Positions 24,230 to 32,469 of a DNA stretch of 64,000 nucleotides are shown piece after piece; within the stretch, counting starts at the first letter, position 1, and each line of letters begins with the position of its first letter. The stretch covers positions 1,054,001-1,118,000 of the forward strand of contig NZ_CP041091.1 of assembly GCF_006494815.1 (NCBI RefSeq), written 5' to 3'. A program made the position numbers and the translations under genes. The DNA is from Nocardioides sambongensis (GTDB taxonomy: Bacteria > Actinomycetota > Actinomycetes > Propionibacteriales > Nocardioidaceae). Under the pieces are notes generated by a model. The model had not been told where the DNA came from. It did not search any database and worked only from the letters and a program-made list of their open reading frames with translations.

Positions 24230-25308
24230 CGACCGCACCGGCCACTCCGACCAGCACGCGGACCAGCACGCCGACCAGCGCAGCATCCGCCGAGGCCGCG
24301 CTGACGCCGCACCAGGACGCGCTGATCGCCGGCTTCCCGTTCCCCTTCGTCGCGGACCGCTACCGCTACAGCACCAACGTCGAGCCGGCCGGGACGAGTG
24401 TGCCCACCCCAGCCGGACAGTGGGGAGCCGCTGTCGTCGAGGTCGACGTCGAGTACCGCGCCGAGCTGGCCGAACGCGCCGCCATCCTGCGTCGCGACCC
24501 CGGCCGACACGCGGTGCTGCCGCACATGCACGCCGCGGCGTGGGACACGCTGCTCACCCTGCTGCGCGAGCTGGCCGCCGCCCACCCGGACCGGATGCGG
24601 CTCACCCGGGACCCGGCCGGCACCGGCGCCCGGGACGGGTGGCGCTGGGAGAACGACCTGCTCGGCGTGGTGCAGGAGTTCACCTACGGCGACGACACGA
24701 CGCTGCCCACCGAGCCGCTGGCCTGGATCGCCGGCCAGGTCCAGGAGGACATCGTCCTGCTGGACCAGCGCAACGACTCGTTGTGGGGCGATGCCGGCGT
24801 GGTCACCTTCGCCGCCGACTGGAGCTTCGGCTTCGACGTCGGGATGAGCTTCCTGGAGATCCACGGCCCGGTCCCACGGCTGCGCGAGATGGGGGTGATC
24901 ACCCGCGCCCACGAGTTCCTCAAGCGCCTGCAGCCGCACCAGCCCTACCGGAGGACCAACTGGACGCTCACCATCGGCCGCCGCCTGGATGTCTCCACCG
25001 AGCTCTATCCGGAGTGGGGCCCGGACCGGGCGATGATCGCCGACGTCGACGACGCGACGTTCGGCCGGCTGGTCCACCTCCGCGTCGAGGTCCAGCACCT
25101 GATCCGCCTACCCGAGTCCGCAGCGATCTGCTTCCTGATCCGCACCTACCTGCTGCCGCTGGAGCAGTTGGCGACGGTCGACGCGTGGCGCTTGCGGACC
25201 GCGGCGGTCCTCGAGGACCTGCCCGAGGACATGGCCGACTACAAGGGCATCATCAAGTACCGCGACCGGGCCGCCGCCTGGCTGCGCGCGGCGGGACCCG
25301 GTCGATGA
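24226..25308 (+). CDS. DUF3445 heme-dependent oxidative N-demethylase-like protein (module 1)
   Basis: A 360-residue member of the DUF3445 family. Studied members bind heme and remove methyl groups from secondary amines such as dimethylamine, using O2 and a reductase. Seen here: FPFPFVADRYRYSTNVEP near residue 38, WRWENDLLG near residue 140, VTFAADWSFGFDVGMSFLEIHGPVP near residue 200 and YRRTNWTL near residue 245. The first 20 residues are Thr/Ser-rich and likely disordered. It is the catalytic candidate of module 1; the substrate could be dimethylamine or another N-methylated amine. Confidence 0.88.
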   Translation: MTTAPATPTSTRTSTPTSAASAEAALTPHQDALIAGFPFPFVADRYRYSTNVEPAGTSVPTPAGQWGAAVVEVDVEYRAELAERAAILRRDPGRHAVLPHMHAAAWDTLLTLLRELAAAHPDRMRLTRDPAGTGARDGWRWENDLLGVVQEFTYGDDTTLPTEPLAWIAGQVQEDIVLLDQRNDSLWGDAGVVTFAADWSFGFDVGMSFLEIHGPVPRLREMGVITRAHEFLKRLQPHQPYRRTNWTLTIGRRLDVSTELYPEWGPDRAMIADVDDATFGRLVHLRVEVQHLIRLPESAAICFLIRTYLLPLEQLATVDAWRLRTAAVLEDLPEDMADYKGIIKYRDRAAAWLRAAGPGR

Positions 25309-25892
25309 GCGGCTCCGCTCCGCACGGGCGGGTCGCGGAGTGGCCCGACCCGGCGGCCGGCTCGTTCCTGATCGTCTCCGTCGGCGCCGACCCGGTCACC
25401 GCGGCGCGCACCGCCGGGCGCACCGCCGACGCCGAGGCGATCGGCAGCACCCGGCTGGTGGTGCTGGACGACGTCGACCACCCCGCCGACGCCGCCGCGC
25501 TCGCCGATGCGCTGGCCGCGGCCCGCACCGGCGTCCGGATCCTCCTGCTCGGCGGCCGCTACGACGTCCTGCAGGCGGCCGCACGAGCCCGGGAGGCTGG
25601 TGCGATCCCGGCGGAGATCACTCTCGAGACCACCCACGCCGTCGACCTCCCAGTCTACTGCGCGCACTGCCGCGGCACCCATCGGGTCGCCGCCGACCCC
25701 GGCGAACGGGTGCTGTGCCCCGGGTGCGCCCGGCTGCTCGAGATCCACGACCACCTCGCCGGCACGCTCGGCGCCTTCCTGGCCTCCGACACCGGCGAGG
25801 CGCCGGTCCGCGCCGGGGACCGGGGCGGACCGGGGCTGGGCGGAGCGGAGCTGGACGGAGCGGGGCACGGCGACCGGGCGTTCGTCGGATGA
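25305..25892 (+). CDS. DmmA-like subunit of an N-demethylase (module 2)
   Basis: A 195-residue paralogue of the protein at 22737. The zinc-ribbon-like pair is present (CAHC and CPGC, 21 residues apart), but the VSRRTGRFLGF signature of copy 1 is replaced by LAGTLGAFLA and a Gly/Ala-rich tail of 25 residues follows. Overlaps of 4 nt join it to the genes on both sides. The divergence suggests a different interaction or relaxed constraint. Confidence 0.75.
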   Translation: MSGSAPHGRVAEWPDPAAGSFLIVSVGADPVTAARTAGRTADAEAIGSTRLVVLDDVDHPADAAALADALAAARTGVRILLLGGRYDVLQAAARAREAGAIPAEITLETTHAVDLPVYCAHCRGTHRVAADPGERVLCPGCARLLEIHDHLAGTLGAFLASDTGEAPVRAGDRGGPGLGGAELDGAGHGDRAFVG

Positions 25893-26908
25893 GCGCCGCG
25901 AGCGTGGGCCGGGCGCCGGCCACGGACCCGTCGCTGCACCGCCACCCGGCCTACGTCACCCGCCGCCGCCCCCTGCGGGTGGTCGCGATGACGCCGTTGA
26001 CCCCCGACATCACCCACTTCCGCCTCGCGGATCCGTACGACGCCCGCCTGGCGTCGTACCAGCCCGGGAGCCATCTGGTGGTGAGCGCCGGCGACCGGCG
26101 CAACGCCTACTCCCTGGTCGACGACGGGATGGAGCCCGACAGCTACGGGATCTCCGTGCTGCGCCGCGGTGACGGCGGTGGCTCGGACTGGCTGCACGAC
26201 ACCCTGGCCGCCGGGGACCTCGTCGACGTGGAGGGGCCGAGGTCGATGTTCGCGCCGGTCCTCGACCAGCGGCACGCGCTGCTCGTGGCCGGGGGGATCG
26301 GGGTGACGCCGGTGCTCTCCCACGCCCGAGCGCTCGCCGATCGCGGTGGCAGCGCCACCGTCGTCTACTCCTACCGGCCCGGCCACGCGGCACACCTGGC
26401 GGACCTGCGCGCGCTGGCCGCCTCGCGGCCCCGGATCGAGCTGCTCGAGGCGGTCACGGTCGAGGAGACGCTGGCGGTGCTGCGCGCCGCCTTCGCCGAC
26501 CAGCCCCTCGGCACCCATGCCTACGCCTGCGGCCCGGTGCCGATGCTGGACAGCTATCTCGCGCTGGGCGCCGGTGCCGGGTGGCCTCCCGGCCGGCTGC
26601 ACCTGGAGCGGTTCACCGCGCCCGAGCAGGACCCGGGCAGCCCGTTCCGCGTGCTGCTCGCCTCCTCCCGGACCGTCCTCGACGTCGCGCCCGGCGTGTC
26701 CGTGCTCCAGGTGCTCGCCGATGCCGGGGTCGAGGTACCCAGCATGTGCCGCCAGGGCGTGTGTGGCGAGTGCCGGCTCCCGGTCCGGGCCGGCGTCATC
26801 GAGCACCGCGACCTGGTGCTCACCGAGGACGAGAGGCAGTCGGGCGAGGTGATGCTCTGCTGCGTCTCCCGCGCACCGGCGACGACGACCATCGAGGTGG
26901 ACCTGTGA
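25889..26908 (+). CDS. PDR-type flavin reductase with 2Fe-2S domain (module 2)
   Basis: A 339-residue paralogue of the reductase at 23279, with the same three domains: NAYSLV near residue 75, LLVAGGIGVTPVLSH near residue 133, and CRQGVCGEC near residue 290 with the fourth Cys in MLCCVSR. The N-terminus is about 20 residues longer. It should supply electrons to the second DUF3445 protein. Confidence 0.92.
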   Translation: MSAASVGRAPATDPSLHRHPAYVTRRRPLRVVAMTPLTPDITHFRLADPYDARLASYQPGSHLVVSAGDRRNAYSLVDDGMEPDSYGISVLRRGDGGGSDWLHDTLAAGDLVDVEGPRSMFAPVLDQRHALLVAGGIGVTPVLSHARALADRGGSATVVYSYRPGHAAHLADLRALAASRPRIELLEAVTVEETLAVLRAAFADQPLGTHAYACGPVPMLDSYLALGAGAGWPPGRLHLERFTAPEQDPGSPFRVLLASSRTVLDVAPGVSVLQVLADAGVEVPSMCRQGVCGECRLPVRAGVIEHRDLVLTEDERQSGEVMLCCVSRAPATTTIEVDL

Positions 26909-27986
26909 GCGTCACGACCAGCACCGACAGCACCGACCGCACCGGCAGCACCGGCGACCTCGGCGGGCGACCGCTGACCCCGGCCGCAGCGGCGTTCCTC
27001 GCTGCGCCGGTGGATCATTGCGCGAGGCTGCCCTGGCCGTTCCCGGACGACACCTCGTCGTTCCGCTACAGCGTCAACGTGGATCCCGCGATGGTGCCGC
27101 GGACGACTGCCGCGGGCGAGTGGGGGCGCACCGTGTGCGACCTCGGTGGGGCCGACTACCCGGTGATCATGGCCGCGCGCCGGCGCATCCTGGATGCCGA
27201 CCCGCACCGGGTGAAGATGCGACCCGGCATGGAGCCCGCGGCCTGGGACCTGCTGCTCTACTACCTGCGCGACCTCGCAGGCGCGCATCCCGACGTGCTG
27301 CGCCTCGACGAGCACGTCGGCGGCGACCGGCGACGCTTCCACTGGCGCAACGACCTGCTCGGCACCGACCAGGGGTTCACGCTGGGGAGTGGGACTCGAT
27401 CCCCGGCGGCCCGCTCGACTTCCTGGCCCGCGAGGTGCCGGACGACCTGCTGCTGGTCACCGAGCGCGACGGCCGGCTCTACTTCGACGCGGGCGCGGTC
27501 ACCTTCGCCGCCGCCTGGTCGGTCTCCTTCGACGTCGGCATGGACATGTACGAGATCCACGCCCCGGTGCCGCGGTTGACCCGCGAGGGCATCACCGCCC
27601 GCGCCGAGCAGTTCCTGCTGCGACTCCCGGCGGACAAGGTCTATCGCCGGGTCAACTGGACCCTGTCCGCCTCCGGGTCCCGCAAGCTCGACGTGAGCCT
27701 CGAGGAGCTGCCGTCCTGGGCCGACGACATCCCGCAGCTGATCCGCGAGGAACGGTGGGGCGATCTGCAGCTGCGGATCGAGGTCGAGCACTTCATCCGG
27801 CTGCCGATGACCGGCACGGTCACCTTCAACATCCGCACCCACATGGCCTCGCTGGCCGACATCAAGCAGGTGCCCGGATGGCCCGAGCAGCTCGCGGCGG
27901 TGATCGAGGAGCTGCCCGAGGACCTCGCGTCGTACAAGGGCTTCCTGGGGCACCGCGACCCGGTGGTCGCCTACCTGCGCGCCTGA
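26905..27986 (+). CDS. DUF3445 N-demethylase-like protein (module 2), apparent frameshift
   Basis: A paralogue of the protein at 24226. The frame breaks at the G-run 27384-27387; adding one G gives a protein of exactly 360 residues, the same length as copy 1, with all family motifs: WPFPDDTSSFRYSVNVDP, FHWRNDLLG, VTFAAAWSVSFDVGMDMYEIHAPVP and YRRVNWTL. Both frames are intact up to the break, so a base-calling error is more likely than a dead gene. The 3' end carries four 12-bp tandem copies containing the stop codon. Confidence 0.82.
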
Positions 27987-28025
27987 GTCCGCGCCTGAGT
28001 CCGCGCCTGAGTCCGCGCCTGAGCC
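27978..28025 (+). repeat. Four 12-bp tandem units around a stop codon
   Basis: The unit CGCGCCTGAGTC occurs at 27978, 27990 and 28002, and a fourth copy with one change at 28014. Because 12 is a multiple of 3, the stop TGA is repeated four times in the same frame. The repeat extends the 3' end without changing the protein. Confidence 0.85.
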
Positions 28026-28052
28026 GAGGACGACCGAGAACCTCATCGCCGT

Positions 28053-28097
28053 GTAACCGGAGCGCAACATCCGTCGTGTCTACTACGGGTGTACGAT
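28053..28097 (+). promoter_or_regulatory. GlnR-like box and promoter before the synthetase-mgs operon
   Basis: GTAAC, six bases, GCAAC (28053-28068) resembles the actinobacterial GlnR box GTNAC-N6-GNAAC. A -10-like TACGAT is at 28092-28097, which puts the box centre near -44 relative to the expected start, the position of a class II activator. A GGAGA ribosome site follows 5 nt before the GTG at 28125. The amtB promoter has the same layout. Confidence 0.45.
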
Positions 28098-28124
28098 GAT
28101 TCCAGGTAAGAAACGGAGACGATC

Positions 28125-29426
28125 GTGGAGACACTGCGAGACCTGACGGAGCAGCACGGGACCAGGTTCATCCTGGCGCTCTTCGTCGACCTGCGCGGCA
28201 AACCGTGCGCCAAGCTCGTCCCGGTGGAGGCGGTGGACGAGCTCGCCGAGGACGGCGTCGGCTTCGCCGGCTACGCCGTCGGCGCCTTCGGGCAGGAACC
28301 GAAGGACCCCGACGTGGTGGCCATCCCCGACGTCAGCTCGTTCACCCCGCTCGACTTCGTCAAGCCGGGTCTGGCGCTGGTCCACTGCGACCCCCACGTG
28401 CTCGGCAAGCCCTGGCCCTTCGCCCCGCGCAACATCCTGCGCGCGGTCATCGCGCAGGCCGGGGCGATGGGCTTCGAGCCCTGGGTGGGTGCCGAGGTCG
28501 AGTACTTCCTGGTCCGCAAGGACGCCGACGGCTCGCTCGTCACGGCCGACCCCGACGACGTCGCCGACCAGCCGTGCTACGACGCGCGTGGCGTCTATCG
28601 GATGTATGACCACCTGACTTCGATCTCGAGCGCGATGAACCAGCTCGGCTGGGGCAACTACGCCAACGACCACGAGGACGGCAACGGGCAGTTCGAGCAG
28701 AACTTCCACTACGCCGAGGCGCTCACCACGGCCGACCGCGTGGTCACCCTGCGCTACCTGCTCTCCGTGCTCGCTGCGGAGCGCGGGATGATCGCGACCT
28801 TCATGCCCAAGCCGTTCGCCGACCGGACCGGCAGCGGCCTGCACCTGCACCTCTCGCTGACCGCCGCCGGGACGCCCGCCTTCCCGGCCGCCGAGGGGGA
28901 CGACGAGCTCGGACTCTCCGCGACCGCCTACGGCTTCGTCGCCGGCATCCTGGACCACGCCCAGGCGCTGCAGGGGCTGATCGCACCCACGGTGAACTCC
29001 TACAAGCGCACCGGCGCGGTGTCCACCAACTCCGGAGCCTCGTGGGCTCCGCGCCGCCCCACCTACGGCGGCAACGACCGCACCCACTACGTGCGGGTGC
29101 CGGACGCACAGCGGATCGAGCTGCGCGGGGGAGACGCCTCGGCGAACCCCTACCTCGCGATCGCGGGAGCGCTGGGAGCCGGCCTGGACGGCGTGGCGCG
29201 CGGTGCGCACCCGGGGCCGGTCGGCAGCGGCCCGCAGGGCGAGCTGCCGAACACCCTGATCGACGCGGTCGACCTGCTGGCGGCCGACCCGGTCGTCAGC
29301 GGGGTCCTGGACAGCGCTGGTCCCGGGGTCGCCGACTACTTCACCGCCCTCAAGCGTCGCGAGTTCATCGACTACCACGCCCAGGTCAGCGCGTGGGAGG
29401 TCGAGAAGTACCTGACCGCCTTCTGA
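28125..29426 (+). CDS. Type III glutamine synthetase-like enzyme (gamma-glutamylmethylamide synthetase candidate)
   Basis: A 433-residue enzyme of the GlnT/GmaS group of the glutamine synthetase family, which ligates an amine to glutamate with ATP. It has the N-terminal FVDLRGKPCAKLVP beta-grasp segment, VGAEVEYFLV near residue 125, NGQFEQNFHY near residue 190, the GSGLHLHLSL motif near residue 240 and the NSYKR motif near residue 290. The adjacent mgsABC-like genes point to methylamine as the amine, giving gamma-glutamylmethylamide. A role with other amines is possible. It is the first gene of the operon. Confidence 0.88.
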   Translation: METLRDLTEQHGTRFILALFVDLRGKPCAKLVPVEAVDELAEDGVGFAGYAVGAFGQEPKDPDVVAIPDVSSFTPLDFVKPGLALVHCDPHVLGKPWPFAPRNILRAVIAQAGAMGFEPWVGAEVEYFLVRKDADGSLVTADPDDVADQPCYDARGVYRMYDHLTSISSAMNQLGWGNYANDHEDGNGQFEQNFHYAEALTTADRVVTLRYLLSVLAAERGMIATFMPKPFADRTGSGLHLHLSLTAAGTPAFPAAEGDDELGLSATAYGFVAGILDHAQALQGLIAPTVNSYKRTGAVSTNSGASWAPRRPTYGGNDRTHYVRVPDAQRIELRGGDASANPYLAIAGALGAGLDGVARGAHPGPVGSGPQGELPNTLIDAVDLLAADPVVSGVLDSAGPGVADYFTALKRREFIDYHAQVSAWEVEKYLTAF

Positions 29427-29491
29427 CCGCCCGCCGGTCGGCGACCGGCGCCACCCACCTGACCTGATCCACCTGACTGAGAGGAACCCCC

Positions 29492-30418
29492 ATGTGCGGG
29501 ATCGTCGGGCTGCACCTGCGCAACCCAGAACTCCATCCGCGGCTCGGCGAGCTGCTGGCCGGCATGCTGTGCGAGATGGAGGACCGCGGCGCGGACTCCG
29601 CCGGGGTCGCCGTCTACGGAGACCCCGACTGGACCCCGCCCGGGCAGGGCGCGGTCTCCCTGCTCGACGCTGCCGACGGGGCCGACGAGCTGGTGGCGCG
29701 GGTGAGCGACGCCCTCGGCTGCCCGGTCGGCGCCCGAGTGCTCGAGAAGACCCTGTTGCTGACCGCTCCGGTGGACAGCGAGAGCCTGCTCGCGACGGTC
29801 CGGTCCTGTGCCCCCGACGCGCTGGTGGCCGGTTTCGGTGCCGACCTCGCGGTGCTCAAGGGCGTCGGGCGCCCCCAGGACCTCGCCGCGGCGTGGGACC
29901 TGCGCGGCGCGCGCGGCTGGCAGGGCGTTGGCCACACCCGGATGGCGACCGAATCCGCCGTGGTCGCCGCCGGTGCCCATCCCTACGCGGTCGGCCCGGA
30001 GCAGTGCCTCGTGCACAACGGGTCGTTCTCCAACCATGCCACCATCCGTCGCGAGCTGCGGGCCGCCGGAGTGAGGTTCGACAGCGAGAACGACACCGAG
30101 GTCGGTGCCCGGTTCGTCGCCCACCAGCTCGCGCAGGGCAAGGACGTCGAGGTGGCCCTCAAGGAGCTCTGCGCCACCTTCGACGGCTTCTACACGCTGT
30201 TGGTCTCCAACCGCGACTCCTTCGCCGTGGTCCGCGACGCCATCGCCTGCAAGCCGGCCGTGATCGCCGAGACCGAGGACTGGGTCGCCATGGCCAGCGA
30301 GTACCGGGCGCTGGCCCACCTGCCGGGCGTCGCCGAGGCACGGATCTGGGAGCCGGAGCCCGAAGTCATCTACGCCTGGACCCGTGAGGGCGGCGCCGTA
30401 CAGGGAGCAGACGCATGA
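29492..30418 (+). CDS. mgsA: N-methylglutamate synthase subunit A-like (glutamine amidotransferase class II)
   Basis: A 308-residue protein with the Ntn-hydrolase glutaminase fold. Cys2 of MCGIVG is the N-terminal nucleophile, and GHTRMATES and the CLVHNGSFSNH motif follow at about residues 147-180. It matches the amidotransferase-like part of glutamate synthase, split out as MgsA. With the next two genes it would convert methylamine or gamma-glutamylmethylamide to N-methylglutamate. The ATG follows GAGAGGAA. Confidence 0.88.
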   Translation: MCGIVGLHLRNPELHPRLGELLAGMLCEMEDRGADSAGVAVYGDPDWTPPGQGAVSLLDAADGADELVARVSDALGCPVGARVLEKTLLLTAPVDSESLLATVRSCAPDALVAGFGADLAVLKGVGRPQDLAAAWDLRGARGWQGVGHTRMATESAVVAAGAHPYAVGPEQCLVHNGSFSNHATIRRELRAAGVRFDSENDTEVGARFVAHQLAQGKDVEVALKELCATFDGFYTLLVSNRDSFAVVRDAIACKPAVIAETEDWVAMASEYRALAHLPGVAEARIWEPEPEVIYAWTREGGAVQGADA

Positions 30419-31098
30419 CGACCCCCGATGTCACCTTCGACCTGTCCACCACCCCGCTGCGCGCGGTCAACGAGGCCCTGCACGCCCCCGGGCTGACCGG
30501 GGAGTTCGCCATCGAGCACCCGGCCGGCGGGCACAGCGTCGCCGTCGGCCTCGACGCCCCGATCAAGGTGGACGTCCACGGACACGTCGGCTACTACGCG
30601 GCCGGCATGAATCAGCAGGCCGAGGTCGAGATCCACGGCAACGCTGGCACCGGTGTCGCCGAGAACATGATGAGCGGCACGGTCGTCGTCCACGGCAATG
30701 CGTCGCAGTCCGCGGGCGCGACCGCGCACGGCGGCCTGCTGGTGGTCGAGGGGGACGCCGCCGCCCGGTGCGGGATCTCGATGAAGGGCGCCGACATCGT
30801 GGTCGGTGGCGACGTGGGGCACTCCAGCGCGTTCATGGCCCAGGCCGGGCGGCTGGTCGTGCGCGGGGACGCCGGCGAGGGGTTGGGGGACTCGATCTAC
30901 GAGACCCGTATCTACGTGCGCGGCCGCGTCGCCTCGCTGGGGGCCGACTGCGTCGCCAAGGAGATGCGCGCCGAGCACCGGGAGGAGCTCGCCGGACTGC
31001 TGAAGGCGGCCGGTTACACCGACGACGACCTGGACTCCTACACGCGCTACGGCTCGGCACGTTCGCTCTACCACTTCACCGCCGAGAACAAGTACTGA
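30415..31098 (+). CDS. mgsB: N-methylglutamate synthase subunit B-like (GltB C-terminal domain)
   Basis: A 227-residue protein made of the right-handed beta-helix found at the C-terminus of glutamate synthase (GXGXG type). Regular Gly-rich turns occur through residues 45-175: VDVHGHVGYYAAGMNQQAEVEIHGNAG, VVHGNASQSAG, LVVEGDAAARCGISMKG and VVGGDVGHSSAFM in pattern. It is translated by ATGA overlap with mgsA, and 15 nt separate it from mgsC. Confidence 0.88.
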   Translation: MTTPDVTFDLSTTPLRAVNEALHAPGLTGEFAIEHPAGGHSVAVGLDAPIKVDVHGHVGYYAAGMNQQAEVEIHGNAGTGVAENMMSGTVVVHGNASQSAGATAHGGLLVVEGDAAARCGISMKGADIVVGGDVGHSSAFMAQAGRLVVRGDAGEGLGDSIYETRIYVRGRVASLGADCVAKEMRAEHREELAGLLKAAGYTDDDLDSYTRYGSARSLYHFTAENKY

Positions 31099-31113
31099 GA
31101 AGGACGCACCACC

Positions 31114-32469
31114 ATGAGCAACGAGACCGCGCCCGACGCGACCGTGTCCGCCGCGAGCTGGGGCCTGCGCGAGTCGGCCACCTTCGACCGCCCGACCATC
31201 GCCGCCATCCAGAAGGCGGCCGACACCGGGATCTACGACATCCGCGGATGGGGTGCCAAGCGGCCGCTCCCGCACTTCGACGACCTGTTGTTCCTCGGTG
31301 CGTCGATGTCGCGCTACCCGCTCGAGGGATACCGGGAACGGTGCGGCACCGACGTCGTGCTCGGCGACCGGTTCGCGAAGTACCCCCTGCACCTGGCGAC
31401 ACCGGTGACCATCGCGGGCATGTCCTTCGGCGCCCTCAGCGGCCGCGCCAAGGAGGCCCTCGGCCGTGGCGCCTCCGAGGTCGGTACGTCGACCACCACC
31501 GGCGACGGCGGCATGACGCCCGAGGAGCGAGGGCAGTCCAAGCACCTCGTCTACCAGTACCTGCCGAGCCGCTACGGGATGAACCCCGACGACCTGCGCA
31601 AGGCGGATGCGATCGAGATCGTCCTCGGCCAGGGCGCCAAGCCGGGCGGCGGAGGCATGCTTCTCGGGCAGAAGATCTCCGAGCGCGTCGCCGGCATGCG
31701 CACGCTGCCGCAGGGCATCGACCAGCGGTCGGCGTCACGACACCCGGACTGGACCGGCCCCGACGACCTGGCGATCAAGATCGCCGAGTTGCGCGAGATC
31801 ACCGACTGGGAGAAGCCGGTCTACGTCAAGGTCGGCGCGACCCGCACCTACTACGACGTCAAGCTCGCCTGCCACTCCGGCGCCGACGTGGTGGTGGTCG
31901 ACGGGATGCAGGGCGGCACCGCCGCCACCCAGGACGTCTTCATCGAGCACGTGGGCATCCCGACGCTGGCGGCCATCCCGCAGGCCGTGCAGGCCCTCCA
32001 GGAGCTCGGGCTGCACCGGAAGGTGCAGCTGATCGTCTCCGGCGGCATCCGCAACGGGGCCGACGTGGCCAAGGCGATGGCGCTGGGGGCCGACGCCGTC
32101 GCGATCGGGTCCGCCGCGCTGATCGCGCTCGGCGACAACGACCCCCGCTATGCCGCGGAGTACGAGGCGATCGGCTCGGCCGCGGGCTTCTACGACGACT
32201 TCCAGGACGGCCGCGACCCCGCCGGCATCACCACCCAGGACCCCGAGCTCGCCCAGCGGTTCGACCCCGTGGAGGGTGGTCGCCGCCTGGCCAACTTCCT
32301 GCGGGTGATGACGATGGAGGCACAGACCATCGCCCGGGCCTGCGGCAAGGCCCACCTGCAGCACCTCGAGCCCGAGGACCTGGTCGCGATCTCCATCGAG
32401 GCGTCCGCGATGGCCCGCGTCCCGCTGGCCGGCACCGACTGGATCCCGGGCCGGACCGGAGGCCTGTGA
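31114..32469 (+). CDS. mgsC: N-methylglutamate synthase subunit C-like (FMN glutamate synthase domain)
   Basis: A 451-residue FMN-binding protein of the glutamate synthase central/FMN domain family. The barrel is recognisable from PVTIAGMSFGALSGRAKEAL near residue 93, GQGAKPGGGGMLLGQKIS near residue 170, VDGMQGGTAATQDVF near residue 262 and the phosphate-binding VSGGIRNGADVAKAMALGADAVAIGSAAL near residue 310. It is the catalytic part of the three-subunit synthase. A GAAGGA ribosome site precedes the ATG. Confidence 0.9.
   Translation: MSNETAPDATVSAASWGLRESATFDRPTIAAIQKAADTGIYDIRGWGAKRPLPHFDDLLFLGASMSRYPLEGYRERCGTDVVLGDRFAKYPLHLATPVTIAGMSFGALSGRAKEALGRGASEVGTSTTTGDGGMTPEERGQSKHLVYQYLPSRYGMNPDDLRKADAIEIVLGQGAKPGGGGMLLGQKISERVAGMRTLPQGIDQRSASRHPDWTGPDDLAIKIAELREITDWEKPVYVKVGATRTYYDVKLACHSGADVVVVDGMQGGTAATQDVFIEHVGIPTLAAIPQAVQALQELGLHRKVQLIVSGGIRNGADVAKAMALGADAVAIGSAALIALGDNDPRYAAEYEAIGSAAGFYDDFQDGRDPAGITTQDPELAQRFDPVEGGRRLANFLRVMTMEAQTIARACGKAHLQHLEPEDLVAISIEASAMARVPLAGTDWIPGRTGGL

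Noticed and set aside
26905..27986. Programmed ribosomal frameshifting in DUF3445 copy 2
   Set aside because: The break lacks a clear slippery heptamer with a downstream structure, and the same kind of one-base loss occurs in six unrelated genes, so sequence error is the simpler cause.
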